Shown: positions 9,404-18,507, counted from the stretch's first letter. The stretch is 49,249 nt of DNA from Candidatus Omnitrophota bacterium (GCA_028716165.1 JAQUQI010000009.1:1-49249), one strand, 5' to 3'. Made by a program: numbers and translations. Notes: generated from the letters alone by a model not told the origin.

Positions 9404-10675
9404 ATGCATTATTTTCATTACCTGCGCAAGAGTTTATATTGCGAATCTGTTCAGATACAAAGGATCGCGCAAAACATAGCAACGCCTTTCTATCTTTACA
9501 GCTATAAGACCCTAATAAGCCATTACGATAAGATCCGCGAGGCTTTTAAAAGCCTGGATCCGCTTATATGCTTTTCCATGAAATCAAATTCCAATCTTTC
9601 TATAGTCAGGTCTCTGGTCGGCGCGGGCGCCGGGCTTGATATTGTTTCCGGCGGCGAATTGTTTAAAGCCAAAAAGGCTGGTGCCGATATGTCCAAGATA
9701 GTATATGCCGGGGCGGGCAAAACCCCGCTTGAGATAGAAGACGCTATTCGTTCCGGAATACTGCTTTTTAACGTTGAATCATTGCCGGAACTTGTTCTGA
9801 TAAATAAGCTGTGTTCGCGCCTGCGTAAAAAGGTCAAAGCCGCCATTAGGGTCAATCCGGGTGTTAGAGCCGGGACGCACAAATATATTACCACAGGCGC
9901 CAAGGGAAATAAATTCGGCATAGATGAAGACACGCTTTTAGACATCTTTAATCAGAGCCGGAAATTTCCAAACGTGGAGATTTCAGGCATACATATGCAC
10001 ATAGGCTCGCAGATAACGCAGGCAGGGCCTTTTGTCAGGGCTGTAAAAAAAATATCGTCTCTTATCGCCCGCTTAAGAAGCGCGGGGCATAAGGTTGATT
10101 ACCTTAACATAGGAGGCGGCCTTGGCATTGTTTATGGCAATGAAAAGCCGCAGACGGCGCGGGATTTCGCAAACTCTATTGTCCCCATGGTATCTAAACT
10201 GAATGTAAAACTGATACTTGAGCCGGGCAGGTTTATTTCCGGTAACAGCGGTGTCCTGGTATCAAAGGTACTATATGTTAAGAAGTCGTTCGGGAAGAAT
10301 TTTATTATCGTGGATGCTGGCATGAATGATCTTGTCAGGCCCAGCCTGTACGGAGCTTTTCACGATATATTACCGCTAAGAAAGGCGACTGCCGGTGCAA
10401 GATACGAAAAATCAGATGTGGTAGGGCCTGTATGTGAAAGCGGGGACTTTATCGCCAAAGATAGAAACCTGCCCTCTCTGAAGCAGGGCGATTTTATAGC
10501 CGTGATGGGTGCCGGGGCGTACGGGTTTTCCATGTCAAGTAATTATAATGCCAGGCCGAGGGCGGCCGAGATCATGGTTATTGACGGGTCCTATCATACG
10601 GTGCGCAAAAGAGAATGTTATCAGGACCTTATCAGGGGCGAAATAATACCAAAGCGATTGTATAAGCGGGTTTAA
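9404..10675 (+). CDS. lysA: diaminopimelate decarboxylase
   Basis: PLP fold-type III enzyme turning meso-diaminopimelate into lysine. The 423-residue protein has the PLP lysine K60 in FSMKSNSN, the HMHIGSQI motif, the GGGLGI phosphate-binding glycines, the EPGRF segment, and GPVCESGDF with the Cys that contributes to the partner active site of the dimer. The N-terminal 20 residues are poorly conserved and a later start is possible. It heads a five-gene lysine/DAP block placed out of pathway order. Confidence 0.96.
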   Translation: MHYFHYLRKSLYCESVQIQRIAQNIATPFYLYSYKTLISHYDKIREAFKSLDPLICFSMKSNSNLSIVRSLVGAGAGLDIVSGGELFKAKKAGADMSKIVYAGAGKTPLEIEDAIRSGILLFNVESLPELVLINKLCSRLRKKVKAAIRVNPGVRAGTHKYITTGAKGNKFGIDEDTLLDIFNQSRKFPNVEISGIHMHIGSQITQAGPFVRAVKKISSLIARLRSAGHKVDYLNIGGGLGIVYGNEKPQTARDFANSIVPMVSKLNVKLILEPGRFISGNSGVLVSKVLYVKKSFGKNFIIVDAGMNDLVRPSLYGAFHDILPLRKATAGARYEKSDVVGPVCESGDFIAKDRNLPSLKQGDFIAVMGAGAYGFSMSSNYNARPRAAEIMVIDGSYHTVRKRECYQDLIRGEIIPKRLYKRV

Positions 10676-10698
10676 AAGAAATCGCGCATAAATGTAAT

Positions 10699-11499
10699 AT
10701 GATAAATTTCAGCAAGATGGTTGCCACAGGAAATGATTTTATAGTCATAGACAACAGGCTTTCTGTATTGGGCCAGCGCCTCTCTTCTGTGGCAAAGAGG
10801 CTTTGCGACAGGAAAACCGGTATCGGCGCTGACGGATTTTTAGTGGTGGAGCGGTCAAGGTCCGCGGACTTCAGGATGAGGATATTTAATCCCGATGGTT
10901 CCGAACCTGATATGTGCGGAAACGGCTCTCGTTGTATAGCATTGTATGCGCGTGACAGGCAGATTGCGGCAAGCTCTATGGTTATACAAACCGGCGCGGG
11001 GCTTTTACGCGCCTCTGTCCGCCCAGCGGGGGTGCGTATCAACACCACACAGCCTTATGATTTGAAAATGTCGCTTACCGTAAAACATTCCGGTAAGCCG
11101 TATACCTTGCATCATATTAATACCGGGGTCCCGCACGCCGTCTGTTTTGCCGATGATGTAGATGGAATGGATATGATTTCCTTTGGGCGCAGTATAAGAT
11201 ATAATAATATTTTTTTACCTGACGGCGTCAATGTCAACGCGGCCAGGGTCAAGAGAGGGCCTTCTTTACAGGTCAGGACTTATGAGAGAGGGGTTGAATC
11301 GGAAACCCGCGCCTGCGGGACAGGCTCCATTGCCTGCGCCCTTATTGCCAGCCTCGTGAAAAAGCTTAAATCCCCTGTCAGGATATATACCAGAGGGGGG
11401 GAGTTAACGGTATATTTTAAATACCGGGATAATAAATTTTATGATGTTTTTTTAGAAGGCCCGGCCGAAGAAGTTTTTACAGGCAGGATAAAACTCTAA
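10699..11499 (+). CDS. dapF: diaminopimelate epimerase
   Basis: Cofactor-independent racemisation of LL-DAP to meso-DAP, needed for both lysine and peptidoglycan. Both catalytic cysteines are visible: C73 in MCGNGSRC and C206 in ACGTGS. The 266-residue length is typical. The start motif MINFSKMVATGNDFIVID matches the family (usually K-M-x-G-x-G-N-D-F), so the ATG at 10699 is right. A 132-nt gap to dapA follows with no convincing gene or promoter. Confidence 0.97.
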   Translation: MINFSKMVATGNDFIVIDNRLSVLGQRLSSVAKRLCDRKTGIGADGFLVVERSRSADFRMRIFNPDGSEPDMCGNGSRCIALYARDRQIAASSMVIQTGAGLLRASVRPAGVRINTTQPYDLKMSLTVKHSGKPYTLHHINTGVPHAVCFADDVDGMDMISFGRSIRYNNIFLPDGVNVNAARVKRGPSLQVRTYERGVESETRACGTGSIACALIASLVKKLKSPVRIYTRGGELTVYFKYRDNKFYDVFLEGPAEEVFTGRIKL

Positions 11500-11631
11500 T
11501 TATTATCCTGGCAGATATCAATATGCGCGAGCGGATTTTTGGCCAGCAGAAGGTTTTGGCCGCGGGATTGAGATGAACCGGTTTAAAAATTGAAATGTTT
11601 TTATTAAATATTTTACAAAACAGGAGAACTT

Positions 11632-12510
11632 ATGTTTAAAGGGTCAATGGTGGCAATAGTAACGCCTTTTAAGAAAAAGGCGAAGGAGATTGATGAAGAC
11701 AGTCTCAAGGACCTCGTTGAATTTCAGGTAAAAAACGGCACATCTGTTATTGTTCCGTGCGGCACAACAGGCGAGTCGGCCACCCTTTCCATGGAGGAGC
11801 ATGAAAGGGTAATAGACGTAGTGATAGCGGCCGCCAAAGGCCGGGTAAAGGTCATGGCAGGGACCGGTTCCAATAGCACATCCGAAGCCATAGAGCTTAC
11901 AAGGCACGCGAAAATCGCGGGCGCTGACGCGGCCTTGATAATTACACCGTATTATAATAAACCGACACAGGAGGGTGTCTACCAGCATTTTAAGGCTTTG
12001 TCCGATGAAGTGGATATACCGCTGGTAGTCTATAATATAGCGTCAAGGACAGGAGTTAATATAACTGCTGATACAATGAAAAGGCTTGCCGCGCTCAAAA
12101 ATGTGGTAGGCGTAAAAGAAGCCAGCGGTGATCTCAACCAGATGTCCGAGATACGCAGTCTGTGCGGCAAAGATTTTGACCTTATATCAGGCGATGATTC
12201 TCTGACACTGCCCATTCTTTCCATAGGCGGCTGCGGAGTAATTTCAGTAGTGGCCAATATTATACCGAAAGATGTTTCAGATATGGTAAGCGCGTTTGAA
12301 AAAAACGATATTGAAACCGCGAGGGCCCTTCACTATAAGATGCTGCCTGTTGTCAAGGCCATGTTCATTGAGACAAACCCTATACCTGTTAAGACTGCCA
12401 TGAGCATGATGGGTATGATAGAACCGGGGCTTAGGCTTCCTATGTGTGATATGTCAAAAACAAATAAGGACAGACTGTCCGCGGTTTTGAAAAATTATGA
12501 ATTGATTTAA
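11632..12510 (+). CDS. dapA: 4-hydroxy-tetrahydrodipicolinate synthase
   Basis: First committed step to DAP: condensation of pyruvate and aspartate semialdehyde. The 292-residue TIM-barrel protein has GTTGESATL, the YYNKPTQEG segment with the catalytic Tyr, and the Schiff-base lysine K162 in VGVKEASGD. The ATG has CAGGAGAAC just upstream. dapB follows within 20 nt. Confidence 0.98.
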   Translation: MFKGSMVAIVTPFKKKAKEIDEDSLKDLVEFQVKNGTSVIVPCGTTGESATLSMEEHERVIDVVIAAAKGRVKVMAGTGSNSTSEAIELTRHAKIAGADAALIITPYYNKPTQEGVYQHFKALSDEVDIPLVVYNIASRTGVNITADTMKRLAALKNVVGVKEASGDLNQMSEIRSLCGKDFDLISGDDSLTLPILSIGGCGVISVVANIIPKDVSDMVSAFEKNDIETARALHYKMLPVVKAMFIETNPIPVKTAMSMMGMIEPGLRLPMCDMSKTNKDRLSAVLKNYELI

Positions 12511-12527
12511 AAGATTTGGGGGCGATT

Positions 12528-13334
12528 ATGGTTAAGAGGATACTTATTGCCGGTTCTTGCGGCAGGATGGGTAAGCGAATAGCGCATTACGCTTGCAAGG
12601 AAAACGATCTTGAGATAACCGCGGCTGTAGAGGCCGCGGGCCATCCTGATATCGGTAAAAATTATGGCAGCTTGGTTGGTGAAGACGGGTTTTGCGTCCA
12701 GGTCACCGGTGATTTGTCTTCATGCGTTAAAAATTGCGATGTTATTATTGATTTTACAAGCCCCTCGGCCATGCTGTCAAGCCTTAAGGCCGCGCGGGAA
12801 ACCGGCCTGCCTATCGTAATAGGCGTTACCGGCATTACGGATGAGGAATATAAGGTCATTGAGTCTAGTTCAAAAAAGATACCGGTTTTCTTTTCTTCAA
12901 ACATGTCTATAGCGGTCAATGTGATGTATGACATTGCCTGCGAAGCTGCTGCCGCTCTCGGGGATGGCTATGATATAGAAATTGTGGAGGCGCATCACAA
13001 GATGAAAAAGGACGCGCCCAGCGGAACCGCGAAGACGCTGTTGGAAAAAATAGCGCAGGCTAAAGGTTTGAAGGCCAGGGACATAGCTATATACGGCAGG
13101 TCTGGGAATACCGGCGCCCGGCCTAAAGGCCAAATATGCGTTCATGCCGTGCGGGGCGGGACTATTACCGGCGAACACACCGTTATATTTGCCGGTGAGG
13201 ATGAAGTTATTGAGATAACCCACCGCGCGTCAAGCCGGGACATATTTGCCAGAGGCGCTATAAGGGCGGCTAAATATATCGTTGATAAATCGCCCGGATT
13301 GTATAATATGCAAAACGTGATACAAGGAGTATAA
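12528..13334 (+). CDS. dapB: 4-hydroxy-tetrahydrodipicolinate reductase
   Basis: Reduces the DapA product with NAD(P)H. ATG 12528 is chosen over an in-frame TTG at 12516, because the G-rich ribosome-binding site (12518-12522) lies between them and the protein then begins MVKRILIAG. The dinucleotide motif is GSCGRMGKRI, and the catalytic block EAHHKMKKDAPSGTA holds the conserved His pair and Lys. The protein has 268 residues. The product feeds DapL directly. Confidence 0.97.
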   Translation: MVKRILIAGSCGRMGKRIAHYACKENDLEITAAVEAAGHPDIGKNYGSLVGEDGFCVQVTGDLSSCVKNCDVIIDFTSPSAMLSSLKAARETGLPIVIGVTGITDEEYKVIESSSKKIPVFFSSNMSIAVNVMYDIACEAAAALGDGYDIEIVEAHHKMKKDAPSGTAKTLLEKIAQAKGLKARDIAIYGRSGNTGARPKGQICVHAVRGGTITGEHTVIFAGEDEVIEITHRASSRDIFARGAIRAAKYIVDKSPGLYNMQNVIQGV

Positions 13335-13337
13335 ATT

Positions 13338-14507
13338 ATGCCAAAGATTGAACAGGCAAGCAGGTTAAAGAAGCTGCCGCCTTATCTTTTTGCCGAGATA
13401 GATAGGATAAAGAAAAAGGCGGTTAGTGACGGCAGGGACATAATAGACTTAGGAATCGGTGATCCTGACAGGCCGACGCCGGTGCATATAATAGAGAAGT
13501 TATATGAGGCGGCCAAGGACCCCGAGAATCACCGCTATGCCCTTGACGCGGGCCTTCCCAAACTGCGCCAGAGCATAGCCGGCTGGTACAAAAAGCGTTT
13601 TAATGTTGAACTGGATCCTGATACAGAGGTACTGCCTTTGATAGGTTCCAAAGAAGGCATCGCTCATATACCTTTGGCTTTTGTTGACCATGGAGATACC
13701 GTGCTCGTGCCTGATCCCTGCTACCCGCCGTATAAATCGGGAACAATATTAGCGGGCGGCGTCCCCTATCTCATGCCTCTTATACCGCAGAACGACTTTT
13801 TGCCCGATTTTGACGCTATAGATTATCAGGTTGCCAAGATAGCAAAACTGATGTTTTTAAATTATCCTAATAATCCTACCGGAAAGACGGCGACCAAAGA
13901 TTTTTATGTTAAGGCGATAGACTTTGCCAATGAAAATAATATAATCATATGCCATGACGCCGCGTATTCCGAGATGTCATACGATGGCTACAGGCCCATA
14001 AGTTTTCTTGAGGTAAAGGGCGCTAAAAATGCCGGCATTGAATTCCATTCCCTGTCAAAGACCTATAATATGACCGGATGGAGGCTTGGTTTTGCCTGCG
14101 GGAATTCTGAAGTGATAGCGGCCCTTAGGGCTGTAAAGTCAAACATAGATTCCGGCATATTTCAGGCAGTGCAATTTGCCGGTATAATGGCGCTTGAGAC
14201 AGGCCAGGAGCATATAGATGAATTGAACCGTGTTTATCAGAGAAGAAGGGACATTCTTGTAGACGGCTTAAACAGCCTTGGCTGGAAGGTTGAAAAACCA
14301 AAGGCGACATTTTATGTATGGATACCGGTTCCTCCGGGATATACGTCCAATGAACTGACAAAGTCGCTTCTTCAAAGAGCTGATATAGTGACAACTCCGG
14401 GTATAGGGTTTGGCCCTAACGGTGAGGGCTTTATAAGAATGGCACTGACTGTTTCCGAAGACCGGCTCAAAGAGGCGGTTGACAGAATAAAGAGGCTTCA
14501 CAGATGA
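13338..14507 (+). CDS. dapL: LL-diaminopimelate aminotransferase
   Basis: Class I/II PLP aminotransferase that makes LL-DAP from tetrahydrodipicolinate in one step, bypassing the succinylase or acetylase routes. Its place directly after dapB, the 389-residue length and the N-terminal PPYLFAEID segment support DapL over a general aspartate transaminase. YPNNPTG, the SLSKTYNMTGWRLG lysine motif (K241) and a late FIRMAL arginine are visible. No dapD or dapE is present, which fits. Known DapL users include chlamydiae, plants and many anaerobes. It overlaps folK by 4 nt. Confidence 0.93.
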   Translation: MPKIEQASRLKKLPPYLFAEIDRIKKKAVSDGRDIIDLGIGDPDRPTPVHIIEKLYEAAKDPENHRYALDAGLPKLRQSIAGWYKKRFNVELDPDTEVLPLIGSKEGIAHIPLAFVDHGDTVLVPDPCYPPYKSGTILAGGVPYLMPLIPQNDFLPDFDAIDYQVAKIAKLMFLNYPNNPTGKTATKDFYVKAIDFANENNIIICHDAAYSEMSYDGYRPISFLEVKGAKNAGIEFHSLSKTYNMTGWRLGFACGNSEVIAALRAVKSNIDSGIFQAVQFAGIMALETGQEHIDELNRVYQRRRDILVDGLNSLGWKVEKPKATFYVWIPVPPGYTSNELTKSLLQRADIVTTPGIGFGPNGEGFIRMALTVSEDRLKEAVDRIKRLHR

Positions 14508-15091
14508 GCATTGTTTATATAGGCATAGGGTCTAATTTAGGGGACAGGCGCGCCAACATTGAAAGGTCTCTTGAAAAATTAAAAGCCAGAAAGGACATTG
14601 AGTTCAAGAGCGTGTCATCAGTTATTGAAACAGAAGCTGTCGGCGGCCCGGGCCAGCCGATGTATCTTAACGCCTGTTGCTGTATTGGCACAACACTGTA
14701 TCCTGACGAGGTTTTGGCTGCTTTGAAGACTATAGAGCGCGAGATGGGGAGATTCAAAGACAGCGCGCCGAAAAAATTAAGCGCGCAGGAACAATTAAAG
14801 GCCCTGGATGAAGGCAGAATGCCATCGTGTTATCGTGATCCTGATTCTGATAGCGCCGCCGCCAACAGATGGGCGCCAAGGGTAATAGACCTGGATATAC
14901 TTTTGTATGATGATATTATTATGAAAGGCAATAATCTGATAATTCCGCATAGCCGGATGCATGAGCGTTATTTTGTGCTTAAGCCGCTCTCCGAAATAGC
15001 CCCTGATGTAATTCATCCGGTTTTAAAGAAAAGCATTAAAGATTTATTATCCGACGTTGATCGGCAGTGTTTACCCGCGCAAGAAGGCTAA
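14504..15091 (+). CDS. folK: HPPK (folate pathway pyrophosphokinase) with an insertion
   Basis: Transfers pyrophosphate from ATP to 6-hydroxymethyl-dihydropterin in folate synthesis. The opening YIGIGSNLGDR and the signature RWAPRVIDLDILLY are clear, with PHSRMHERYFVLKPL after them. At 195 residues it is about 35 longer than usual. The extra material lies at about residues 84-120, between the GR of EREMGRF and the RW of the signature, where the flexible substrate loop sits. The reading frame is intact and the gene is coupled to dapL by ATGA. Confidence 0.92.
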   Translation: MSIVYIGIGSNLGDRRANIERSLEKLKARKDIEFKSVSSVIETEAVGGPGQPMYLNACCCIGTTLYPDEVLAALKTIEREMGRFKDSAPKKLSAQEQLKALDEGRMPSCYRDPDSDSAAANRWAPRVIDLDILLYDDIIMKGNNLIIPHSRMHERYFVLKPLSEIAPDVIHPVLKKSIKDLLSDVDRQCLPAQEG

Positions 15092-15122
15092 AAAAATACG
15101 CAAGCAAAGAGAGCAGTCAAAT

Positions 15123-15968
15123 ATGAGAATAGTTAAAGACCCCAGGGCCATGAGGCGCGCTTCGCAAGCTCTATTCGCGGCCGGTAAACAAATAGGTTTT
15201 GTCCCTACTATGGGCGCTTTGCACGAAGGCCATTTATCGCTTATAAAAAAAGCGCGCAAGGAAAATGACGCGGTGGTAGTCAGCGTGTTCGTTAACCCGG
15301 CGCAATTTTCCGCCGGCGAGGATTATGAAAAATATCCGCGCAGTATAAAAAATGACGCTATCCTGGCCCAAAAAGCCGGTTGCGATATACTTTTTTATCC
15401 GGCATCCAAGGCCTTATATCCGGAAGGTTTTTCCTGCTCTGTTCACACAGGCCGGATATCGGAGGTTTTGTGCGGCGCGTCAAGGCCGGGGCATTTTTCG
15501 GGTGTTGCCACAATATGCCTGAAACTTTTTAATATCATAATGCCGCATAAGGTATACATGGGCCGTAAAGATTATCAGCAGGTGGCCATAATAAAAAAAA
15601 TGGTCGCGGATCTCAATATTAACACCCAAATAAAAGCCTTGCCTACGGTAAGAGAGGCCTCGGGCCTTGCCATGAGTTCCCGCAATAATTATCTTGGCCC
15701 GCGCGGGCGCGAGTTCGCCGCTGTTATTTATCGGTCGTTAAAAGAGGCCGCGGGCCTGATAAGAGAAGGTGAATCAAGCCCTGGCAGGATAAAATCGTTT
15801 ATTCAAAGCATGCTTCGCGGCCGGGGCGTTGATGTGGAATATATAGCTATCGTTTGTCCGCGCACCTTAGATGAAATTAAACGCGTAGGATGCAGTGTTC
15901 TGATAGCTATTGCGGTAAGGATAGACCAAACGCGATTGATTGATAATATGCTGGTAAGCAGGAGATAA
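15123..15968 (+). CDS. panC: pantothenate synthetase
   Basis: ATP-dependent joining of pantoate and beta-alanine. Motifs: PTMGALHEGHLSL (HIGH-type nucleotide site), VFVNPAQF, MGRKDYQQ and the GLAMSSRN motif. The in-frame extension to TTG 15057 overlaps folK and looks unlike the family, so ATG 15123 (MRIVKDP) is taken, with AGAGAG about ten bases upstream. It has 281 residues. panD follows 40 nt later and supplies the beta-alanine. Confidence 0.96.
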   Translation: MRIVKDPRAMRRASQALFAAGKQIGFVPTMGALHEGHLSLIKKARKENDAVVVSVFVNPAQFSAGEDYEKYPRSIKNDAILAQKAGCDILFYPASKALYPEGFSCSVHTGRISEVLCGASRPGHFSGVATICLKLFNIIMPHKVYMGRKDYQQVAIIKKMVADLNINTQIKALPTVREASGLAMSSRNNYLGPRGREFAAVIYRSLKEAAGLIREGESSPGRIKSFIQSMLRGRGVDVEYIAIVCPRTLDEIKRVGCSVLIAIAVRIDQTRLIDNMLVSRR

Positions 15969-16008
15969 AGGGTCGCTATTTGCCCAATAAACATAAGGAG
16001 TAAGACAT

Positions 16009-16389
16009 ATGTTTAGAATAATTTATAAGTCCAAGATACATAATGCCACCGTAACCGAATCAAATTTGAACTATACGGGAAGTATCACGATAGACACCGA
16101 TTTATTGAAATCCGCCGATATATTTCCCGGGGAGAAGGTGCAGATAGTCAACCTTAATAACGGGACAAGGGTGGAGACATATGCTATTGACGGACAGCCT
16201 GGCAGTGGAGTAATATGCATGAACGGCGCGGCCGCCAGATGGGCCCAAAAAGGCGACCGTGTCATTATAATATCCTATTGCATTTTAGAATCAAAAGAGG
16301 CGTCAACGTTTAAACAAAAAGCCATATTTCTTAATGAAGATAACAGGATAAAAGACGGTGATACAAAAATACACAGAAAAAACAAATAA
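16009..16389 (+). CDS. panD: aspartate 1-decarboxylase (pyruvoyl proenzyme)
   Basis: Makes beta-alanine for pantothenate. The proenzyme cleaves itself between G24 and S25 (seen as YTGSIT) to make the pyruvoyl group. The IHNATVTE segment with Lys and His near the N-terminus, and NNGTRVETYAI and GAAARW, are typical. At 126 residues it is normal. The 3' end overlaps nadA by 32 nt. Confidence 0.97.
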   Translation: MFRIIYKSKIHNATVTESNLNYTGSITIDTDLLKSADIFPGEKVQIVNLNNGTRVETYAIDGQPGSGVICMNGAAARWAQKGDRVIIISYCILESKEASTFKQKAIFLNEDNRIKDGDTKIHRKNK

Positions 16390-17335
16390 AAAATACTCCG
16401 AAAAACTGAAGAAGCGGATAGCCCAGCTTAAGAAGAAGCGGAACGCGATTATCATTGTCCATAATTACCAAAGGGATGAAGTCCAGGATATCGCCGATAT
16501 AACCGGAGACTCATTGGGTTTGAGCAGGGCCGCTATCAAGATAGACGCCGACATTATAGTTTTCTGCGGGGTGCATTTTATGGCCGAGACAGCTTATATC
16601 CTTAATTCCAACAAGACTGTTCTGCTTCCGGTCAAAGAAGCCGGATGCCCCATGGCCGATATGATAACGCCCGAGGCTTTACGAATCAAAAAACAGGAAT
16701 ACCCGGGCATACCGGTTGTCTGCTATGTAAACACATCCGCTGATATAAAGGCTGAAAGCGACGTATGCTGCACCTCCCAGAATGCTGTTGAAGTGGTAAA
16801 CTCTCTTAAAGATAAAAGAGTGTTGTTCGTGCCTGATAGAAATTTAGGCGCTTACGTGCAATCGTGTTTGCCCGATAAGGAGATAATTCTATGGGAGGGA
16901 TTTTGCCCGACGCACGTGAGTGTTCTGCCGGACCAGATCAACGCGTCCAAGAGGCTTTACCCGGAGGCTGAATTTATTGCTCATCCGGAATGCGATCCGG
17001 CAGTGCTTAAACTGGCAGATCACGTAGCGTCAACCGGAGGGATGATAAAGTATGTTAAACAGGCAAAATGCAAAGAATTTATTATAGGCACAGAGTTAGG
17101 CATGCTTTACAGGTTAAGGCAGGACAATCCCGATAAAAAATTTTATTTACCAACAGAACATCTTTTGTGCGCTAATATGAAACTTACTACTCTGGGATGG
17201 ATAGTTAACTCTCTTGAGCTCATGGTGCATAAGATCACCGTGCCTGAACATATCCGCGGACGGGCTTATTATGCCGTTGACAGGATGTTGAAGATATCAG
17301 GCGAAAAAAAATGGGTGTCGGTTTCAGGCGCATGA
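16358..17335 (+). CDS. nadA: quinolinate synthase A
   Basis: A [4Fe-4S] enzyme condensing iminoaspartate with DHAP to quinolinate for NAD. The three cluster cysteines are seen in VFCGVHFMAE, FCPTH/HPECDP and HLLCANMK contexts, and the VHNYQRDEVQDIAD motif is diagnostic. The start is GTG 16358, with AGGAT eight bases upstream, inside the end of panD; no better start lies downstream before the conserved region. nadX next door supplies iminoaspartate. Confidence 0.96.
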   Translation: MIQKYTEKTNKKYSEKLKKRIAQLKKKRNAIIIVHNYQRDEVQDIADITGDSLGLSRAAIKIDADIIVFCGVHFMAETAYILNSNKTVLLPVKEAGCPMADMITPEALRIKKQEYPGIPVVCYVNTSADIKAESDVCCTSQNAVEVVNSLKDKRVLFVPDRNLGAYVQSCLPDKEIILWEGFCPTHVSVLPDQINASKRLYPEAEFIAHPECDPAVLKLADHVASTGGMIKYVKQAKCKEFIIGTELGMLYRLRQDNPDKKFYLPTEHLLCANMKLTTLGWIVNSLELMVHKITVPEHIRGRAYYAVDRMLKISGEKKWVSVSGA

Positions 17336-17412
17336 GACGCGTGCTTGATGTTTCTTAAAAAGATATAACGAATATTTTTTAAAACGCCCCTTATTACAGG
17401 CGGCCGAATATT

Positions 17413-18231
17413 ATGGTTAAAAAAAAGATAGGTATAGCCGGATGCGGCGCGATAGGTTCATTTTTGGCAGAGCGTATCTCTTCTGATTTAAAGGACCGCG
17501 CGAGATTATCGGCGTTGTGCGATAAGGACAATAAAAAGGCTCTTGATCTTTCCACGCGCCTGGACCCCAGGCCCGCGGTTGTTTGTTTTGACAAACTTGT
17601 TGATGCCTGCGATATAGTGATAGAGTCGGCCTGCGCCGAGGTATCTTTTGCCTTTGCCCAAAAAGCGCTTAAAAAGAAAAAAGATATTATGGTGATGAGC
17701 GTCGGAGGCATACTGGATAAAAGCGGCAGGCTTTTTGACCTTGCCAGGAAAAATAAGGCGAGAATTATCCTGCCAAGCGGGGCTGTGTGCGGATTGGACG
17801 CGCTTAAAAGCGCTATGATAGGAGACATCAAGAGATTATCGTTAACTACCAGAAAACCCCCCGCCGGGTTAAAAGGCGCGCCGTTTATACAATCCCATAA
17901 CATAGATCTTGACGCGATTACCGGTGAGACTGTTATTTTTGACGGGCCGGCAAGCCTGGCGGTGCGCGCTTTTCCGAAAAATATAAATATTTCAGCTCTG
18001 TTGAGTATAGCCGGTTTGGGGGCGGAAAAAACGTTTGTCAAGATTATTACTTCGCCTGAATATACGGTAAATTCACACGAGGTCCTGATAGAAGGTGATT
18101 TTGGAAAGATTACCTGCGTTTGCGAAAATACGCCTTGCGCTAACAATCCCAAGACAAGTTTTTTTGCCTGCCTGTCGGCTTTTTCCGCGCTCAAACAAAC
18201 GCTTGATAATTACGTGAAGATTGGTTCTTGA
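17413..18231 (+). CDS. nadX: L-aspartate dehydrogenase (NadX type)
   Basis: NAD(P)-dependent oxidation of aspartate to iminoaspartate, taking the place of the flavoprotein NadB. The Rossmann motif GCGAIG is at residues 9-14, with an IIESACAEV-type segment, LPSGAVCGLDAL and the NSHEV histidine near the C-terminus. It has 272 residues and begins MVKKKIGIAG. Its place after nadA supports the call. Homoserine-dehydrogenase-like proteins share the fold, but the size and context fit NadX better. Confidence 0.88.
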   Translation: MVKKKIGIAGCGAIGSFLAERISSDLKDRARLSALCDKDNKKALDLSTRLDPRPAVVCFDKLVDACDIVIESACAEVSFAFAQKALKKKKDIMVMSVGGILDKSGRLFDLARKNKARIILPSGAVCGLDALKSAMIGDIKRLSLTTRKPPAGLKGAPFIQSHNIDLDAITGETVIFDGPASLAVRAFPKNINISALLSIAGLGAEKTFVKIITSPEYTVNSHEVLIEGDFGKITCVCENTPCANNPKTSFFACLSAFSALKQTLDNYVKIGS

Positions 18232-18251
18232 ATTTATTGACATAATTTTTT

Positions 18252-18382
18252 AAATCCCCGGCATTCCTTTATTTTTGTCTCGGTGTTGTTTTTTTGTAAA
18301 GACGAAAGAAGGAATAATCAGCCACGTGCCTTGTTCTCATAGCTGCTGTGGTAAGGCGCGTGTTTGATCCGGGGATTTTTTG
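18252..18382 (+). ncRNA. candidate three-stem structured RNA
   Basis: The gap 18232-18550 is not coding. Hand folding gives a three-way junction. P1 is a perfect 10-bp stem (AAATCCCCGG 18252-18261 with CCGGGGATTT 18369-18378). P2 is ATTCCTT 18263-18269 with AAGGAAT 18309-18315, continuing to GTCT/AGAC. P3 is CACGTGCCTT 18323-18332 with AAGGCGCGTG 18353-18362 (10 bp, one wobble). A T run follows P1, so the 3' end looks like an intrinsic terminator. A CATAAT box at 18241-18246 could be a -10. It matches no RNA class I can name; it could also be an elaborate terminator of the nad genes. Confidence 0.5.
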
Positions 18383-18478
18383 TCCCAATGCGGAGCGTGA
18401 CAATGCGGATAAAAAAAGAAATGATCATTTATCGTCAAAAAAATAATTTTATTTTTTTTTCAAAAAGAAAAAAAATAC

Positions 18479-18507
18479 TTGCGTGCGTCTGATAAATAGC
18501 GTAAAAT
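18479..18507 (+). promoter_or_regulatory. promoter of the lysine-rich small-protein unit
   Basis: TTGCGT at 18479-18484 and TAAAAT at 18502-18507 are separated by 17 bases. Long A and T tracts lie directly upstream (18440-18476), which may act as an UP element. The transcript would start near 18514 and carry an almost perfect Shine-Dalgarno (AGGGAGGTGA) before the ATG at 18551. Confidence 0.7.

Noticed and set aside
11590-11619. Promoter in front of dapA
   Set aside because: The possible -10 is so close to the ATG that the clear Shine-Dalgarno would not be transcribed; boxes are weak.
17394-18194. 266-codon minus-strand frame opposite nadX
   Set aside because: Complement shadow; the plus-strand NadX has clear motifs and start.
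18252-18382. 6S RNA
   Set aside because: 6S RNA is one long hairpin with a central bubble; this region folds as a three-stem junction and is shorter.
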